From Aegilops tauschii subsp. strangulata (Eukaryota; Streptophyta; Magnoliopsida; Poales; Poaceae), in NCBI RefSeq assembly GCF_002575655.3, contig NC_053039.3, positions 243,328,622-243,392,621 of the forward strand: DNA of 64,000 nucleotides, written 5' to 3'. The first letter of the stretch is position 1. Each line of letters opens with the position of its first letter. Both the position numbers and the translations under genes were made by a program. This document shows positions 1-11,116 of the stretch, one piece after another. The notes under the pieces were generated by a model, which did no database searches, was not told where the DNA came from, and saw nothing but the letters and a program-made list of their open reading frames with translations.

Positions 1-278
1 AATGGCTCCAAATAGCGCGTGGTAGCATCCACAAGATGACATAGATATTCGTAAAGCACACACGGATCTGAAAGGTTCAGACCCGTTGACTAATAACCTT
101 TCTCACAAGCATAACATGATCAAACCAGAACTCATTGAGTGCTAACCACATAGAGATGTGAACTAGATTGTTGACTCTAGTAAACTCTTTGGATGTTGGT
201 CACATGGTGATGTGACCTATGAGTGTTAATCACATGGTGATGTGGACTAGATTATTGACTCTAGTGCAAGTGGGAGAC
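1..278 (+). pseudogene. 3' end of Angela-like Copia pol (RNase H tail) and polypurine tract
   Basis: Translation around 55-110 gives a decayed version of the RNase H tail found in Angela/BARE Copia elements (HTDLKGSDPLTNNLSHKHN). The same end block occurs at 49518-49570 in the second Angela-like element here. Non-coding sequence with a repeated motif on a gtcacatggtgatgtg theme follows, then a purine-rich tract (about 268-278) directly before the LTR, as expected for the plus-strand primer. The rest of the element lies left of the window. Confidence 0.8.
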
Positions 279-2043
279 TGTTGGAAATATGCCCTAGAGG
301 CAATAATAAATTGGTTATTATTATATTTCCTTGTTCACGATAATCGTTTATTATCCATGCTGCAATTATATTGATAGGAAACTCAGATACATGTGTGGAT
401 ACATAGACAACACCATGTCCCTAGTAAGCCTCTAGTTGACTAGCTCGTTGATCAATAGATGGTTACGGTTTCCTGACCATGGACATTGGATGTCGTTGAT
501 AACGGGATCACATCATTAGGAGAATGATGTGATGGACAAGACCCAATCCTAAGCCTAGCACAAGATCGTGTAGTTCGTTTGCTCAGAGCTTTTCTAACGT
601 CAAGTATCAGTTCCTTAGACCATGAGATTGTGCAACTCCCGGATACCGTAGGAATGCTTTGGGTGTACCAAACGTCACAACGTAACTGGGTGGCTATAAA
701 GGTGCACTACAGGTATCTCCGAAAGTGTTTGTTGGGTTGGCACGAATCGAGACTGGGATTTGTCACTCCGTGTAAACGGAGAGGTATCTCTGGGCCCACT
801 CGGTAGGACATCATCATAATGTGCACAGTGTGACCAAGGAGTTGATCACGGGATGATGTGAGTTACGGAACGAGTAAAGAGACTTGCCGGTAACGAGATA
901 GAACAAGGTATCGGGATACCGAAGATCGAATCTCGGGCAAGTAACATATCGATAGACAAAGGGAATTGCATACGGGATTGATTGAATCCCCGACATCGTG
1001 GTTCATCCGATGAGATCATCGTGGAACATGTGGGAGCCAACATGGGTATCCAGATCCCGCTGTTGGTTATTGACCGGAGAATGTCTCGGTCATGTCTGCA
1101 TGGTTCCCGAACCCGTAGGGTCTACACGCTTAAGGTTCGATGACGCTAGGGTTATAGGGAAAGCATGTACGTGGTTACCGAATGTTGTTCGGAGTCCCGG
1201 ATGAGATCCCGGACGTCACGAGGAGTTCCGGAATGGTCCGGAGGTAAAGATTTATATATGGGAAGTCCTGTTTTGGTCACCAGAAAAGTTTCGGGTAATA
1301 TCGGTAATGTACCGGGACCACCGGGAGGGTCCCGGGGGTCCACCAAGTGGGGCCACCGGCCCCAGAGGGCAGCATGGGCCAAGTGTGGGAGGGGACCAGC
1401 CCCAGGTGGGCTGGTGCGCCCCCCCACCAGGGCCCAAGGCGCCTAGGGTTTGGGGAGGGGGGCGCCTCCACCTTGCTTGGGGGGCAAGTTTCCCCCTCTC
1501 CCCCCTTGGCCGCCGCCCTAGATGGGTTTTGGGGCTGCCGCACCCCTTGGGGTGGAAACCCTAGAGGGGGCGCAGCCCCCTCCCTCTCCCCTATATATAG
1601 TTGAGGCATTGGGGGCTGCAAACACATGAGTTTTCCTCTCCCTGGCGCAGCCCTTCCTCCTCCTCCTCCTCCTCTCCCGCGGTGCTTGGCGAAGCCCTGC
1701 GGGATTGCCACGCTCCTCCACCACCACCACGCCGTCGTGCTGCTGCTGGATGGAGTCTTCCCCAACCTCTCCCTCTCTCCTTGCTGGATCAAGGCGTGGG
1801 AGACGTCACCGGGCTGCACGTGTGTTGAACGCGGAGGCACCGTTCTTCGGTGCTTAGATCGGAATCAACCGCGATCTGAATCGCTACGAGTACGACTCCT
1901 TCATCCGTGTTCTTGCAACGCTTCCGCATCGCGATCTACAAGGGTATGTAGATGCACTCCCCTTCCCCTCGTTGCTAGATTACTCCATAGATTGATCTTG
2001 GTGATGCGTAGAAAATTTTGAATTTCTGCTACGTTCCCCAACA
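279..2043 (+). repeat. 3' LTR of Angela/WIS/BARE-like Copia retrotransposon
   Basis: The LTR begins TGTTGGAAATATGCCCTAG and ends ACGTTCCCCAACA, the 5'-TG...CA-3' ends of the BARE/WIS/Angela group, with length 1765 bp. It follows a polypurine tract, so it is the 3' LTR of a plus-strand element. A TATA-like ctatatatag lies near 1591-1600, followed by a GC-rich leader; the ORFs there are not protein genes. It is inserted in the gag of a minus-strand Copia element; the 5 bp after it (tcttc, 2044-2048) should be one copy of the target duplication, whose partner is outside the window. Confidence 0.92.
1591..1600 (+). promoter_or_regulatory. TATA box of the Angela-like LTR
   Basis: ctatatatag sits in the expected U3 position of the LTR, upstream of the GC-rich transcribed leader. 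Assigned by position and sequence only. Confidence 0.6.
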
Positions 2044-3071
2044 TCTTCCACACTAACCTTGGCCTTCAATGCAAGGTTGGGCTTCTTTGCTCTTTGAGAA
2101 CGTAGCACCGCATTGTCGGCGGTCTTGTCCAAGATGCTCATAGCCACAAACTCATCCAACACTTCACTTGAGAACAAGGTGTGGAAGTCCGGCCTTTGAC
2201 GAATGACGGAGGACATGGCCTTGTGGTAAGGCATCATTGCCTTGAGAAATTTGCGCTTCATGCAATTGTCATCTGTGTCCTTGCTCCCATGATCTCGGAG
2301 TGAGACCGCGAGTTTGGTTACTCTCCGATAAAGCTCACGAGGTTCTTCATCTTATTTCATTGCAAACTCATCGGCTTCATCTTGCACCACTTCATAGTTG
2401 GAGCGTTGAATGCTTGCGCTTCCCCGGTAGAGGGAGACAACACAATGCCATGCATCTTTGGCCATGGCGAAGGGCCGAAGATGAGGGAGATCTTCGGGTG
2501 GAATCGCATCTTGGATGATGAAGAGAGCATTCTCATTGAATTGATTATCCGCGGCTTCTCTAGGGGTGAAGTTGCTTCGGTCATGCGGATAGAACCCTTC
2601 TTCAATGATTCTCCAAAGATTAGTATTCACATGATTTAAATGACGCTTAAAGCGATAAACCCAAGAATCAAAGTCCTCATTTTTCACAATCTTAGGGGGA
2701 GGACCGGCCTTATTCAAATGAGTGGAAGGAATCGGTCCACCATAAACAAGTGGAGGTTCCACATGGGCAAAGATGTCGGTGCCATTTTTACCACTAGAAG
2801 AAGGAGTCTTGTCACTAGTAGCTTCCCCCTTGTCGGAGTTAGCATCCGTCACCTTGTTGGTGGGATCACCCACTTTCAACGGTGCGGTGGATAATTTAAG
2901 CCCTTCAATGAATTTATTAAACATGCTTTCAACCTCGGTCGTCATGGAGGTTTTCAATGTGTCCAAAGTCACATTGAATTCCTCACGAGAGACCGCGGTT
3001 CCCCCATCACCCATAGACGAGATCAGATTCGCACCGGAGTGCTCCTCCACACCGTCTATGGTGTCAACCAT
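2044..3071 (-). pseudogene. gag (UBN2-type) of minus-strand Copia element A
   Basis: Reading from 3071 downward gives a capsid-like protein with a low-complexity N-terminus and then a UBN2-type core (FDSWVYRFKRHL, RSNYEVVQDEADEF). The frame is broken by one in-frame TAA at 2352-2354 and otherwise stays open to the junction at 2044, where the Angela-like LTR interrupts it. Pol is not in the window. The gag begins about 40 bp inside the primer-binding site at 3108-3120, normal for a Copia element. Start is the first Met after the primer site. Confidence 0.8.
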
Positions 3072-3107
3072 ACTCTTCGGATGGCAAAGTCCTTAATAAA
3101 GAGACGA

Positions 3108-3120
3108 GGCTCTGATACCA
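3108..3120 (-). other. Primer-binding site, initiator tRNA-Met type (element A)
   Basis: The minus strand reads TGGTATCAGAGCC directly after the LTR end (CA, then AT). This is the classic plant LTR-retrotransposon primer site complementary to tRNA-iMet. It fixes the orientation of element A as minus and identifies 3123-4778 as its 5' LTR. Confidence 0.9.
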
Positions 3121-3122
3121 AT

Positions 3123-4778
3123 TGAAAGGATCAATATAGTTGACTAGAGGGGAGGGTGAATAGGCAACTAACAATTTTTAGCTTTTCTTTACCAAATTAA
3201 ACTTTGCATCAAAGTAGGTTGTCTAGATATGCAACTAGGTGAGCAACCTATATGATGCAACAACAACAAGCACACAAGCAAGGAAGGGATATAACACAAA
3301 TAAGCTTGCACAAGTAAAGGCACGAGATAACCAAGAGTGGAGCCGGTGAAGACGAGGATGTGTTACCGAAGTTCCTTCCTTTTGAGGGGAAGTACGTCTC
3401 CGTTGGAGCGGTGTGGAGGCACAATGCTCCCCAAGAAGCCACTAGGGCCACCGTATTCTCCTCGCGCCCTCACACAATGCGAGATGCCGTGATTCCACTA
3501 TTGGTGCCCTTGGAGGCGGCGACCGGACCTTTACAAACAAGGTTGGGGCAATCTCCACAACTTAATTGGAGGCTCCCAACGACACCATGAAGCTTCACCA
3601 CAATGGACTATGGCTCCGCGGTGACCTCAACCGTCTAGGGTGCTCAAACACCCAAGAGTAACAAGATCCGCATGGGATTAGTGGGGGGAATCAAATTTCT
3701 CTTGGTGGAAGTGTAGATCGGGGCCTTCTCAACCAATCCCTAGAAAATCAACAAGTTTGATTGGCTAGGGAGAGAGATCGGGCGAAAATGGAGCTTGGAG
3801 CAACAATGGAGCTTAGAGTTGGAAGAGATGGTCAACTCGGAGAAGAAGACACCCCTTATATAGTGGTGGGACAAATCCAACCGTTATCCACCAACCCAGC
3901 CTGCGCAGCGCGGTACTACCGCGCCAGGGCCGCGGTACTACCGCAAGGGCATGCGGTACTACCGCAGGGACCCGCGGTACTACCGCCCGAGCAGCACAAA
4001 CCTGGACAGCCCAAACGCACTGAAGCGGAGGGCGATAGAACCGCTGGCGCGGTACTACCGCAAGGCAGGGAAGTTCCAGATTTCGGGAAGGCATGGACAT
4101 ATAAAAATACATCCGTGGCAACTTCCGCTGAGTTGGGGTCAATGCAAAAATCCGACACGGTAGTACTGCACGTCAGGAGCGGTACTACCGCGCGGTGGCT
4201 GGGCCAGGCTAGAGCGCACGGTACTACCGCGCACAAGGCGCGGTACTACCGCGTAGGGCGCGGATGCAAAAAATTACATCCGCCCCTACTACTACAACCA
4301 CAACAGCACTTGGCCTGGGGACCACGGTACTACAGCTCCAGAGGAGCGGTACTACCATGTGCTCCTGCGGTACTACTGCACCGGGGTTCGGTACTACTGC
4401 AAGGGCCTGCGGTACTACCGCCCCAGGGAGCGGTACTACCGCAAGGCCAAGCTCAGCAAACAATTTGCATAGACGAGAAACGACGGAGGATGCTCCAAAG
4501 AGCCAAAGGAAAGGAGGTGCAAACGGAGTAGACGTGTACGTGAAGATTCCACCCAAACCTTTCCAAAACGGACCCCCTCTTAATAGTACGGCTTTCCTAT
4601 GACTCAAATCCACCGAAAAGAAACATAGAAAGAAATGCCGTCTTCAATAGTCTTCGAGGGGCACCAAACCGTCTTGTGCCTAGTGATGAAATGTCTGAAA
4701 CACTCAAGGCACACGATTAGTCCGCAAAAGCATTGTCATCAATCACCAAAACACCTTAGGGATAAATATGCCCTTACA
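3123..4778 (-). repeat. 5' LTR of minus-strand Copia element A
   Basis: On the minus strand it begins TGTAAGGGCATATTTATCCC and ends GGATCCTTTCA (1656 bp, TG...CA), followed by a tRNA-Met primer site. A TATA-like ctatataag on the minus strand lies at about 3855-3863. It is inserted in the reverse transcriptase of Gypsy element B, whose frame stops exactly at 4779 after a conserved GGITVVPN motif; attag (4779-4783) is the candidate target duplication. It contains a dense array of near-palindromic 13-mers. Confidence 0.88.
3910..4442. repeat. Cluster of near-palindromic 13-mers (GCGGTACTACCGC)
   Basis: Nine exact copies of gcggtactaccgc and at least five one- to three-base variants occur in about 530 bp, irregularly spaced (roughly 20-100 bp). 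Each is an inverted repeat except at its central base (reverse complement gcggtagtaccgc), so the cluster reads almost the same on both strands. It lies downstream of the minus-strand TATA only if transcription runs the other way; on the LTR's own strand it is upstream of the TATA, in U3. Confidence 0.9.
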
Positions 4779-5815
4779 ATTAGGAACAACAGTAATACCT
4801 CCCTTCTTCGGGACACAATGAACAGGACTTACCCATCTACTATCAGCAATAGGATAAATTATACCTACCTCCAGAAGCTTTAGTATTTCATTTCTTACCA
4901 CTTCTTTCATCTTAGGATTTAATCGTCGTTGATGATCAACAACTGGTTTAGCATCAGGCTCCAACTTATTTTTTTGCTCACATAGAGTGGGACTAATGAC
5001 CTTAAGATCATCTAGAGTATATCCAATAGCGGCACGGTGCTTCTTCAGAGTTTTCAATAATCTCTTTTCTTCATGCTCTGAAAGGTTAGCACTAATAATA
5101 ACAGGATATATCTTCTTTTCATCAAGATAAGCATATTTCAGAGTATCGGGTAATTGTTTAAGCTCAAACATGGGATCACCCTTGGGTGGAGGAGGATCTC
5201 CAAGGATTTCAACAGGAAAATTGTGTTTCAAAACAGGCCCTTGATTAAAGAATATTTCATCTAATTCCTTCCATTCATTCATAAACATATCATTCTCATG
5301 GTCTAGCAAATATTGTTCTAAAGGATCCATAGGAGGCACAACAATAGAAGCAAGACCAATGATTTCATCCTTACTAGGCAATTCTTTATCATGGTGTTGT
5401 CTATGAAATTTAGAGAAATTAAAATCATGAGACACATCCCCAAAACCGACAGTAACAATATCTTTCTCGCAGTCTATCTTAGCATCGACAGTATTCAAGA
5501 AAGGTCTAACAAATATAATGGGACAAAATCATCTTGTGGGGAAGCAAGAACAAGAAATCAGTAGGGTATTTTATTTTCCCACACAAGACTTCAACATCTC
5601 TAACAATCCCAATTGGTGATATAGTATCTCTATTGGCAAGCTTAATAGTAACATCAATATCTTCTATCTCAGCAGGTGCAATATCATTCATAATTTCTTT
5701 ATATAAAGTAAAAGGAATTGCACTCACACTAGCACCCACATCACATAAGCCATGATAACAATGATCTCCTATTTTAATAGAAACAACAGGTGTGCCAACA
5801 ACAGGTCTATGTTTA
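4779..5815 (-). pseudogene. Protease and N-terminal reverse transcriptase of Gypsy element B
   Basis: From about 5815 downward the minus strand encodes an aspartic protease (CDVGASVSAIPFTLYKE; catalytic D in DVGAS near 5742) and, after a frameshift near 5500, a linker and the start of an Athila-lineage reverse transcriptase (GIIYPIADSRWVSPVHCVPK, then GGITVVPN). The protein stops at the LTR of element A at 4779, so the RT catalytic core, RNase H and integrase are absent from the window. Frameshift and truncation make it a pseudogene. Confidence 0.8.
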
Positions 5816-6952
5816 TCTTTAATATCAGGTTAGCAATTCTAGCACCTTCATCACAGAAATAAATAACATGCCCAACAATATTATCAACCAAGAGATCTTT
5901 AACCATAGCAATACTAGGTTCAACTTTAATTTGTTCAGGGGGTGTAGGTGTTCTAGTATAACTCTTACGAACCACAGTTGAAGCTTTAGCATGATCCTTT
6001 ATCCTAAAGGGAAAAGGTGGTTTCTCAATATAAGCAGTAGGAACAATAGGATCAACATTATAAGTAACAGTTTCTTCTTCAACTTTAATAGGTTCTACTA
6101 CTTTCACTTCAATGGGAGGATGATATTTAAACCACTTATCCTTAGGGAGATCAACATGAGTAGCAAAAGATTCACAGAAAGAAGCTACTATCTCATAGTC
6201 AAGTCCATATTTAGTGCTAAAATCACGAAAAGCATCGGTATCCATGAAAGATTTAACACAATCAAACTTAAGGTTTATACCTGACTCCTTACCTTCGTCG
6301 AGTTCCCAATCTTTAGAGTTGCATTTAATTCTTTCCAATAAATCCCATTTGAACTTAATAGTCTTCTTCATAAAAGAACCAGTACAAGAAGTATCGAGCA
6401 TGGATTGATCATTACGAGAAAGTTGAGCATAAAAATCCTGAATAATAATTTCTCTTGAGAGCTCATGATTGGGGCATGAATATAACATTGACTTAAGCCT
6501 CCCCCAAGATTGAGCGATACTTTCTGCTACACGAGGCCAAAAATTATATATATATAGTTTCGATCACAATGAACCAGATGCATAGGATAAAACTTCTGAT
6601 GAAATTCCAATTTCAATCGGTTGTAGTTACTAGATCCGATATCATCACATAGCCTATACCATGTCAATGTCTTTCCCTTCAAAGATAAAGGGAAGACCTT
6701 CTTCTTGACATCATCCTCGGGCAAAGCTGCAAGCTTAAATAATCCACAAACTTCATCCACATAGATTAGATGCATATCAGGATGTAATGTTCCGTCTCCT
6801 GCATAAGGATTAGCTAGCAGTTTCTCTATCATACCCGAAGGAATTTCATAATAAATATTTTTAGTAGGTGCATTAGGTTGAGGAGCAACTCTTTGCTCTT
6901 CCGATCGAGGTGAAGATACCCCGAACAATCCCCTCAAAGGATTATTTTTCAT
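5769..6952 (-). pseudogene. gag of Gypsy element B (Athila lineage)
   Basis: Two minus-strand reading frames (6952-6527 and 6488-5769) together make one gag polyprotein, interrupted near 6490-6530. The first carries a Retrotrans_gag-type block (VFPLSLKGKTLTWYRLC, LKLEFHQKFYP). The second continues the capsid region (NHELSREIIIQDFYAQLS) and a charged linker before the protease. The start at 6952 (MKNNPLRGLFG) lies about 80 bp downstream of the tRNA-Asp primer site at 7031-7047. Confidence 0.8.
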
Positions 6953-7030
6953 AGTGACAAGTGACAGTAAATTTCAGGACACTATATAAATGTTTCCTTA
7001 CCAAATTCCACTCACCAAAGGCGCTTCACT

Positions 7031-7047
7031 CCCCGGCAACGGCGCCA
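7031..7047 (-). other. Primer-binding site, tRNA-Asp type (element B)
   Basis: The minus strand reads TGGCGCCGTTGCCGGGG, matching the 3' end of plant tRNA-Asp, typical of Athila-lineage Gypsy elements in Triticeae. It sits 11 bp inside the LTR boundary and gives the element's minus orientation. Confidence 0.88.
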
Positions 7048-7058
7048 GAAAAGAGTCT

Positions 7059-8585
7059 TGATGACCCACAAGTACAGGGGATCTATCGTAGTTCTTTCGA
7101 TAAGTAAGAGTGTCGAACCCAACGAGGAGAAAAAGGAAACGACAAGCGGTTTTCAACAAGGTATTCTCTGCAAGCAATGAAATTATCGGTAACAAATAGT
7201 TGTGTGATAAGATAATTCGTAACGGGTAACAAGTAAAAAGTAACAAGAGTAAATAAGGTGCAGCAATGTGGCCCTAGCCTTTTTGTAGCAAAGGACAAGC
7301 CTGGACAAACTCTTATATAAAGCAAAGCGCTCCCGAGGACACATGGCAATTACTGTCAAGTTAGTTTTCAGCATGCTCATATGATTCGCGTTCATTACTT
7401 TGATAATTTGATATGTGGGTGGACCGGTGCTTGGGTGCTGCCCTTCCTTGGACAAGCCTCCCACTTATGGTTAACCCTTCTCGCAAGCATCCGCAACTAT
7501 GAAAGAAGAATTAAGATAAATCTAACCATAGCATGAAACATATGGATCCAAATCAGCCCCTTACGAAGCAACGCATAAACTAGGGTTTAAGCTTTTGTGA
7601 CTCTAGCAACCCATCATCTACTTATTACTTCCCAATGCCTTCCCCTAGGCCCAAACAATGATGAAGTGTCATGTAGTCGACGTTCACATAACACCACTAC
7701 AGGAGAGACAACATACATCTCATCAAAATATCGAACGAATACCAAATTCACATGATTACTTATAACAAGACTTCTCACATGTCCTCGGGAACAAACGTAA
7801 CTACTCTACAAAGCATATTCATGTTCATAATCATAGAAGTATTAATTATCATTAAGGATCTGAACATATGATCTTCCAACGAATAAACCAACTAGCATCA
7901 ATTACAAGGAGTAATCAACACTACTAGCAACCCACATGTACCAATCTGAGATTTTGAGACAAAGATCGGATACAATAGATGAACTAGGGTTTCAGAGGAG
8001 ATGGTGCTGGTGAAGATGTTGATGAAGATTGACCCCCTCTCAATGAGAGGATCGTTGGTGATGACGATGACTTTGATTTCCCCCTCCCGGAGGGAAGCTT
8101 CCCCGGCAGAACAGCTCCGCCGGAGCCCTAGATTGGTTCTGCCCAGGTTCTGCCTCGAGACGGCGGCGCTTCATCCCGAAAGCTTCCTCTTCATTTTTTC
8201 TAGGTAAAAACACACCATATAGCAGAGGATGGGCACCGGAGGCCTGACAGGGGGCCCACAAGGTAGGGGGCCGCCTAGGGGGTAGGGCGCGCCCCCACCC
8301 TTGTGGATGGCTGGTGTCCCCCCTCTAGTGCTTTCTTCGCCCAGTATTTTTTATATATTCCAAAATAATTCTCCGTGAAGTTTCAGGACTTTTGGAGTTG
8401 TGCAGAATAGGTCTCTAATATTTGCTCCTTTTCTAGTCCAGAATTCTAGCTGCCGGCATTCTCCCTCTTCATGTAAACCTTATAAAATAAGAGAGAAAAG
8501 GCATAACTATTGTGATATAATGTGTAATAACAGCCCATAATGCAATAAATATCAATATAAAAGCAAGATGCAAATGGGCGTATCA
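7059..8585 (-). repeat. 5' LTR of Gypsy element B (Fatima-like)
   Basis: On the minus strand it begins TGATACGCCCATTTGCATC and ends CTTGTGGGTCATCA (1527 bp). It is clearly the same family as the LTR at 49597-51098, sharing block after block. A minus-strand TATA-like tttatataag lies near 7310-7321. Sequence right of 8585 belongs to MULE1, so element B probably inserted in or beside MULE1; its other end is outside the window and the target duplication cannot be tested. The name Fatima-like is from memory of the family. Confidence 0.85.
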
Positions 8586-9470
8586 GGGCGCCCCTGTCAG
8601 GTGACGGTGGGCCGATCGGCTTGCTGCAAGCCGACAGGGTGCGGACCTCATCGCGCGGCCGACTCCTTCTCCCCTTCTCTTCCTCCTTTCTCCAGCTCGT
8701 GCGTGCTCTTCTCTGTTCTTCTTTCTCCTTTTTCTTCCACGAACATCCTCTAATTTGTACACCTATCTGAGCCGTTTTTTGCGGATTTGGCACCGTGGAT
8801 GCGTTCTAGACAGTTAGGGGAGCCAAGGGAGACCTCGATCTACTGATGGGGTAGCTCGTGGTGTTCGTGGTGAGCATTTTCTCGGAGCTTTCTTTGAGCA
8901 CAATGGTGGAGGTTGTGGCGGCGGTGTAGGTGGAGGTGGTGGTGGTGAAGCTCGGGTAGTGTGGTGGAGGTGGTGGAGGTGAAGCTCCGGCAGTGTGGCG
9001 GAGTTTCCAGCTCCGGTTCTGGTGATTCAAGGCCGCCGTTCGTCGTTCGTGTGCATACTTCAAGGGTATATTTCAACACACATCTATCTCTCGTAGTTGC
9101 TCCGGGTAGTATTTGGTACTATATGTGGTTGTCAAATATTTAGGTGTGTTAGTCTTTGTAGTTCCGTAATTTATTTAGGTGTTAAATATTTAGTTATGTC
9201 AATATTTGTAGTTCCTCCCGTAGAGTTCAAATGGTAGGTGTTATAATTTTTTAGTTGCTCCTGTAATGTTCATAATATATTTAGAGTTCAAGTTTGTAGG
9301 TGTCTGGATTTTTTTAGTTGCTCCGGTAGTGTTCCGTAATATGTTTAGAGTTCACGCTTGTAGTTGTGTGAATTTTTTTAGTTGCTCCGATAATGTTTCG
9401 TAATATATATACACGTCATGCTTCGTAATATTTGTCTATCGTTGTTGGAAAAAAAATTAGGTGAGCCGAG
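8586..9470 (+). promoter_or_regulatory. 5' non-coding region of MULE1
   Basis: Between the LTR of element B and the MULE1 transposase start. A short hairpin (cggcttgc / gcaagccg) lies near 8617-8634, CT-rich leader sequence at 8660-8740 and GGTGGTGGAGG-rich sequence at 8900-9000. A terminal inverted repeat partner was not found in the window, so the MULE1 left end may be lost or lie left of element B. No independent gene is supported here. Confidence 0.5.
9187..9410. repeat. About 64-bp tandem repeat, roughly three diverged copies
   Basis: The phrase ttagttgctcc(t/g/a)gtaatgttc recurs at 9251, 9314 and 9378, followed each time by a similar taatat(a/g)tttagagttca...tgtag block, giving a 63-64-bp period just upstream of the MULE1 coding start. 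Copies are diverged and T-rich. Confidence 0.75.
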
Positions 9471-9662
9471 ATGTCTGATATAGTGAAGTTCGTATTTTAC
9501 TACAGTCCTGGTATTGTCCAAACAACTGAGATGGGAGCTGATCTGAGTGAATTTGATGACATAGAGGTGCCACTGACCGCCCCTCAAACATGGTCTGTCT
9601 GTCAGTTGAAAGAATGGTTGACAGCAAGTTTAGGTCTTGATACTAAAACACACACCGTCGGT
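9471..9662 (+). pseudogene. MULE1 mudrA-type transposase, N-terminal piece
   Basis: Starts MSDIVKFVFYYSPGIVQ, matching the N-terminal segment of MuDR/mudrA-like transposases in grasses. It ends at the Gypsy insertion; the last codons and the 5-bp duplication tcggt (9658-9662) recur at 15750-15754, where the same reading frame resumes without loss of a base. The fragment itself carries no stop. Confidence 0.8.
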
Positions 9663-11047
9663 TGATACGTCTCCCACGTATCTACTTTTCCAAACACTTT
9701 TGCCCTTGTTTTGGACTCTAACTTGCATGATTTGAATGGAACTAATCCAGACTGACGTTGTTTTCAGCTGAACTGCCATGGTGTTATTTTTGTGCAGAAA
9801 TAAAAGTTCTCGGAATGACCTGAAAATCCATGGAGACACGTTTTGGAATTAATGAAAAATATCGGCGAAAGAATCAGCATCAGGGGCCCCACACCCTGTC
9901 CACGAGGGTGCAGGGAGCGCCCCTGCCTCGTGGGCCCCCTGGGACTCCACCGACCTCAACCCCAACTCCATATATTCACGTTCGGGGAGAGAAAAATCGG
10001 AGAGAAGGATTCATCGCGTTTTACGATACGGAGCCGCCGCCAAGCCCCAATCTTCTCGGGAGGGCTGATCTGGAGTCCGTTCGGGGCTCCGGAGAGGGGA
10101 ATCCGTCGCCATCGTCATCATCAACCATCCTCCATCACCAATTTCATGATGCTCACCGCCGTGCGTGAGTAATCCCATCGTAGGCTTGCTGGACGGTGAT
10201 GGGTTGGATGAGATTTACCATGTAATCGAGTTAGTTTTGTTAGGGTTTGATCCCTAGTATCCATTATGTTCTAAGATTGATGTTGCTATGACTTTGCTAT
10301 GCTTAATGCTTGTCACTAGGGCCCGAGTGCCATGATATCAGATCTGAACCTATTATGTTTTCATGAATATATGTGAGTTCTTGATCCTATCTTGCAAGTC
10401 AATAGTCACCTACTATGTGTTATGATCCGGCAACCCCGAAGTGACAATAATCGGGACCACTCCCGGTGATGACCGTAGTTTGAGGAGTTCATGTATTCAC
10501 TAAGTGTTAATGCTTTGGTCCGGTACTCTATTAAAAGGAGGCCTTAATATCCCTTAGTTTCCAATAGGACCCCGCTGCCACGGGAGGGTAGGACAAAAGA
10601 TGTCATGCAAGTTCTTTTCCATAAGCACGTATGACTATATTCGGAATATATGCCTACATTACATTGATGAACTGGAGCTAGTTCGGTGTCACCCTATGTT
10701 ATAACTGTTGCATGAGGAATCGCATCCGGCATAGTTATCCATCATTGATCCATTTCCTACAAGCTTTTCACATATTGATCTTTGCTTAGTTACTTTTCCG
10801 TTGCCACTGTTACGATTGCTACAAAAATTGCTACTGTCACTTTTGCCACCGTTACCGTTACTTCCATACTACTTTGCTACTAAATACTTTGCTGCAGATA
10901 TTAAGTCTTTCAGGTGTGGTTGAATTGACAACTCAACTGCTAATACTTGAGAATATTCTTTGGCTCCCCTTGTGTCGAATCAGTAAATTTGGGTTGAATA
11001 CTCTACCCTCGAAAACTGTTGTGATCCCCTATACTTGTGGGTTATCA
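9663..11047 (+). repeat. 5' LTR of Gypsy element inserted in MULE1
   Basis: Begins TGATACGTCTCCCACGTATC and ends CTTGTGGGTTATCA (1385 bp), followed by a tRNA-Asp primer site at about 11059. A TATA-like atatattc is near 9970. The pair with the 3' LTR fragment at 14928-15749 and the 5-bp duplication tcggt on both sides define one insertion of 6087 bp in the MULE1 transposase gene. Athila lineage (Sabrina/WHAM-type by recollection). Confidence 0.9.
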
Positions 11048-11058
11048 AGACTATTTTC

Positions 11059-11076
11059 TGGCGCCGTTGCAGGGGA
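11059..11076 (+). other. Primer-binding site, tRNA-Asp type
   Basis: TGGCGCCGTTGCAGGGGA, one base different from the primer site of element B, placed about 12 bp after the LTR. Confidence 0.85.
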
Positions 11077-11116
11077 GCATAGCTCTATTCTTTGAGTCAC
11101 TTGGAATTTATATCTG

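Noticed and set aside
1277..1840. Long overlapping frames on both strands in the GC-rich part of the first LTR
   Set aside because: They lie wholly within an LTR leader, overlap on both strands and are Pro/Gly/Arg low-complexity; no domain is seen.
3910..4442. CRISPR-like array
   Set aside because: Plant nuclear context, repeats only 13 bp and irregularly spaced inside an LTR.
3761..4531. 256-codon plus-strand frame with repeated AVLPQG-type peptides
   Set aside because: It is the translation of the near-palindromic 13-mer array inside an LTR, not a protein gene.
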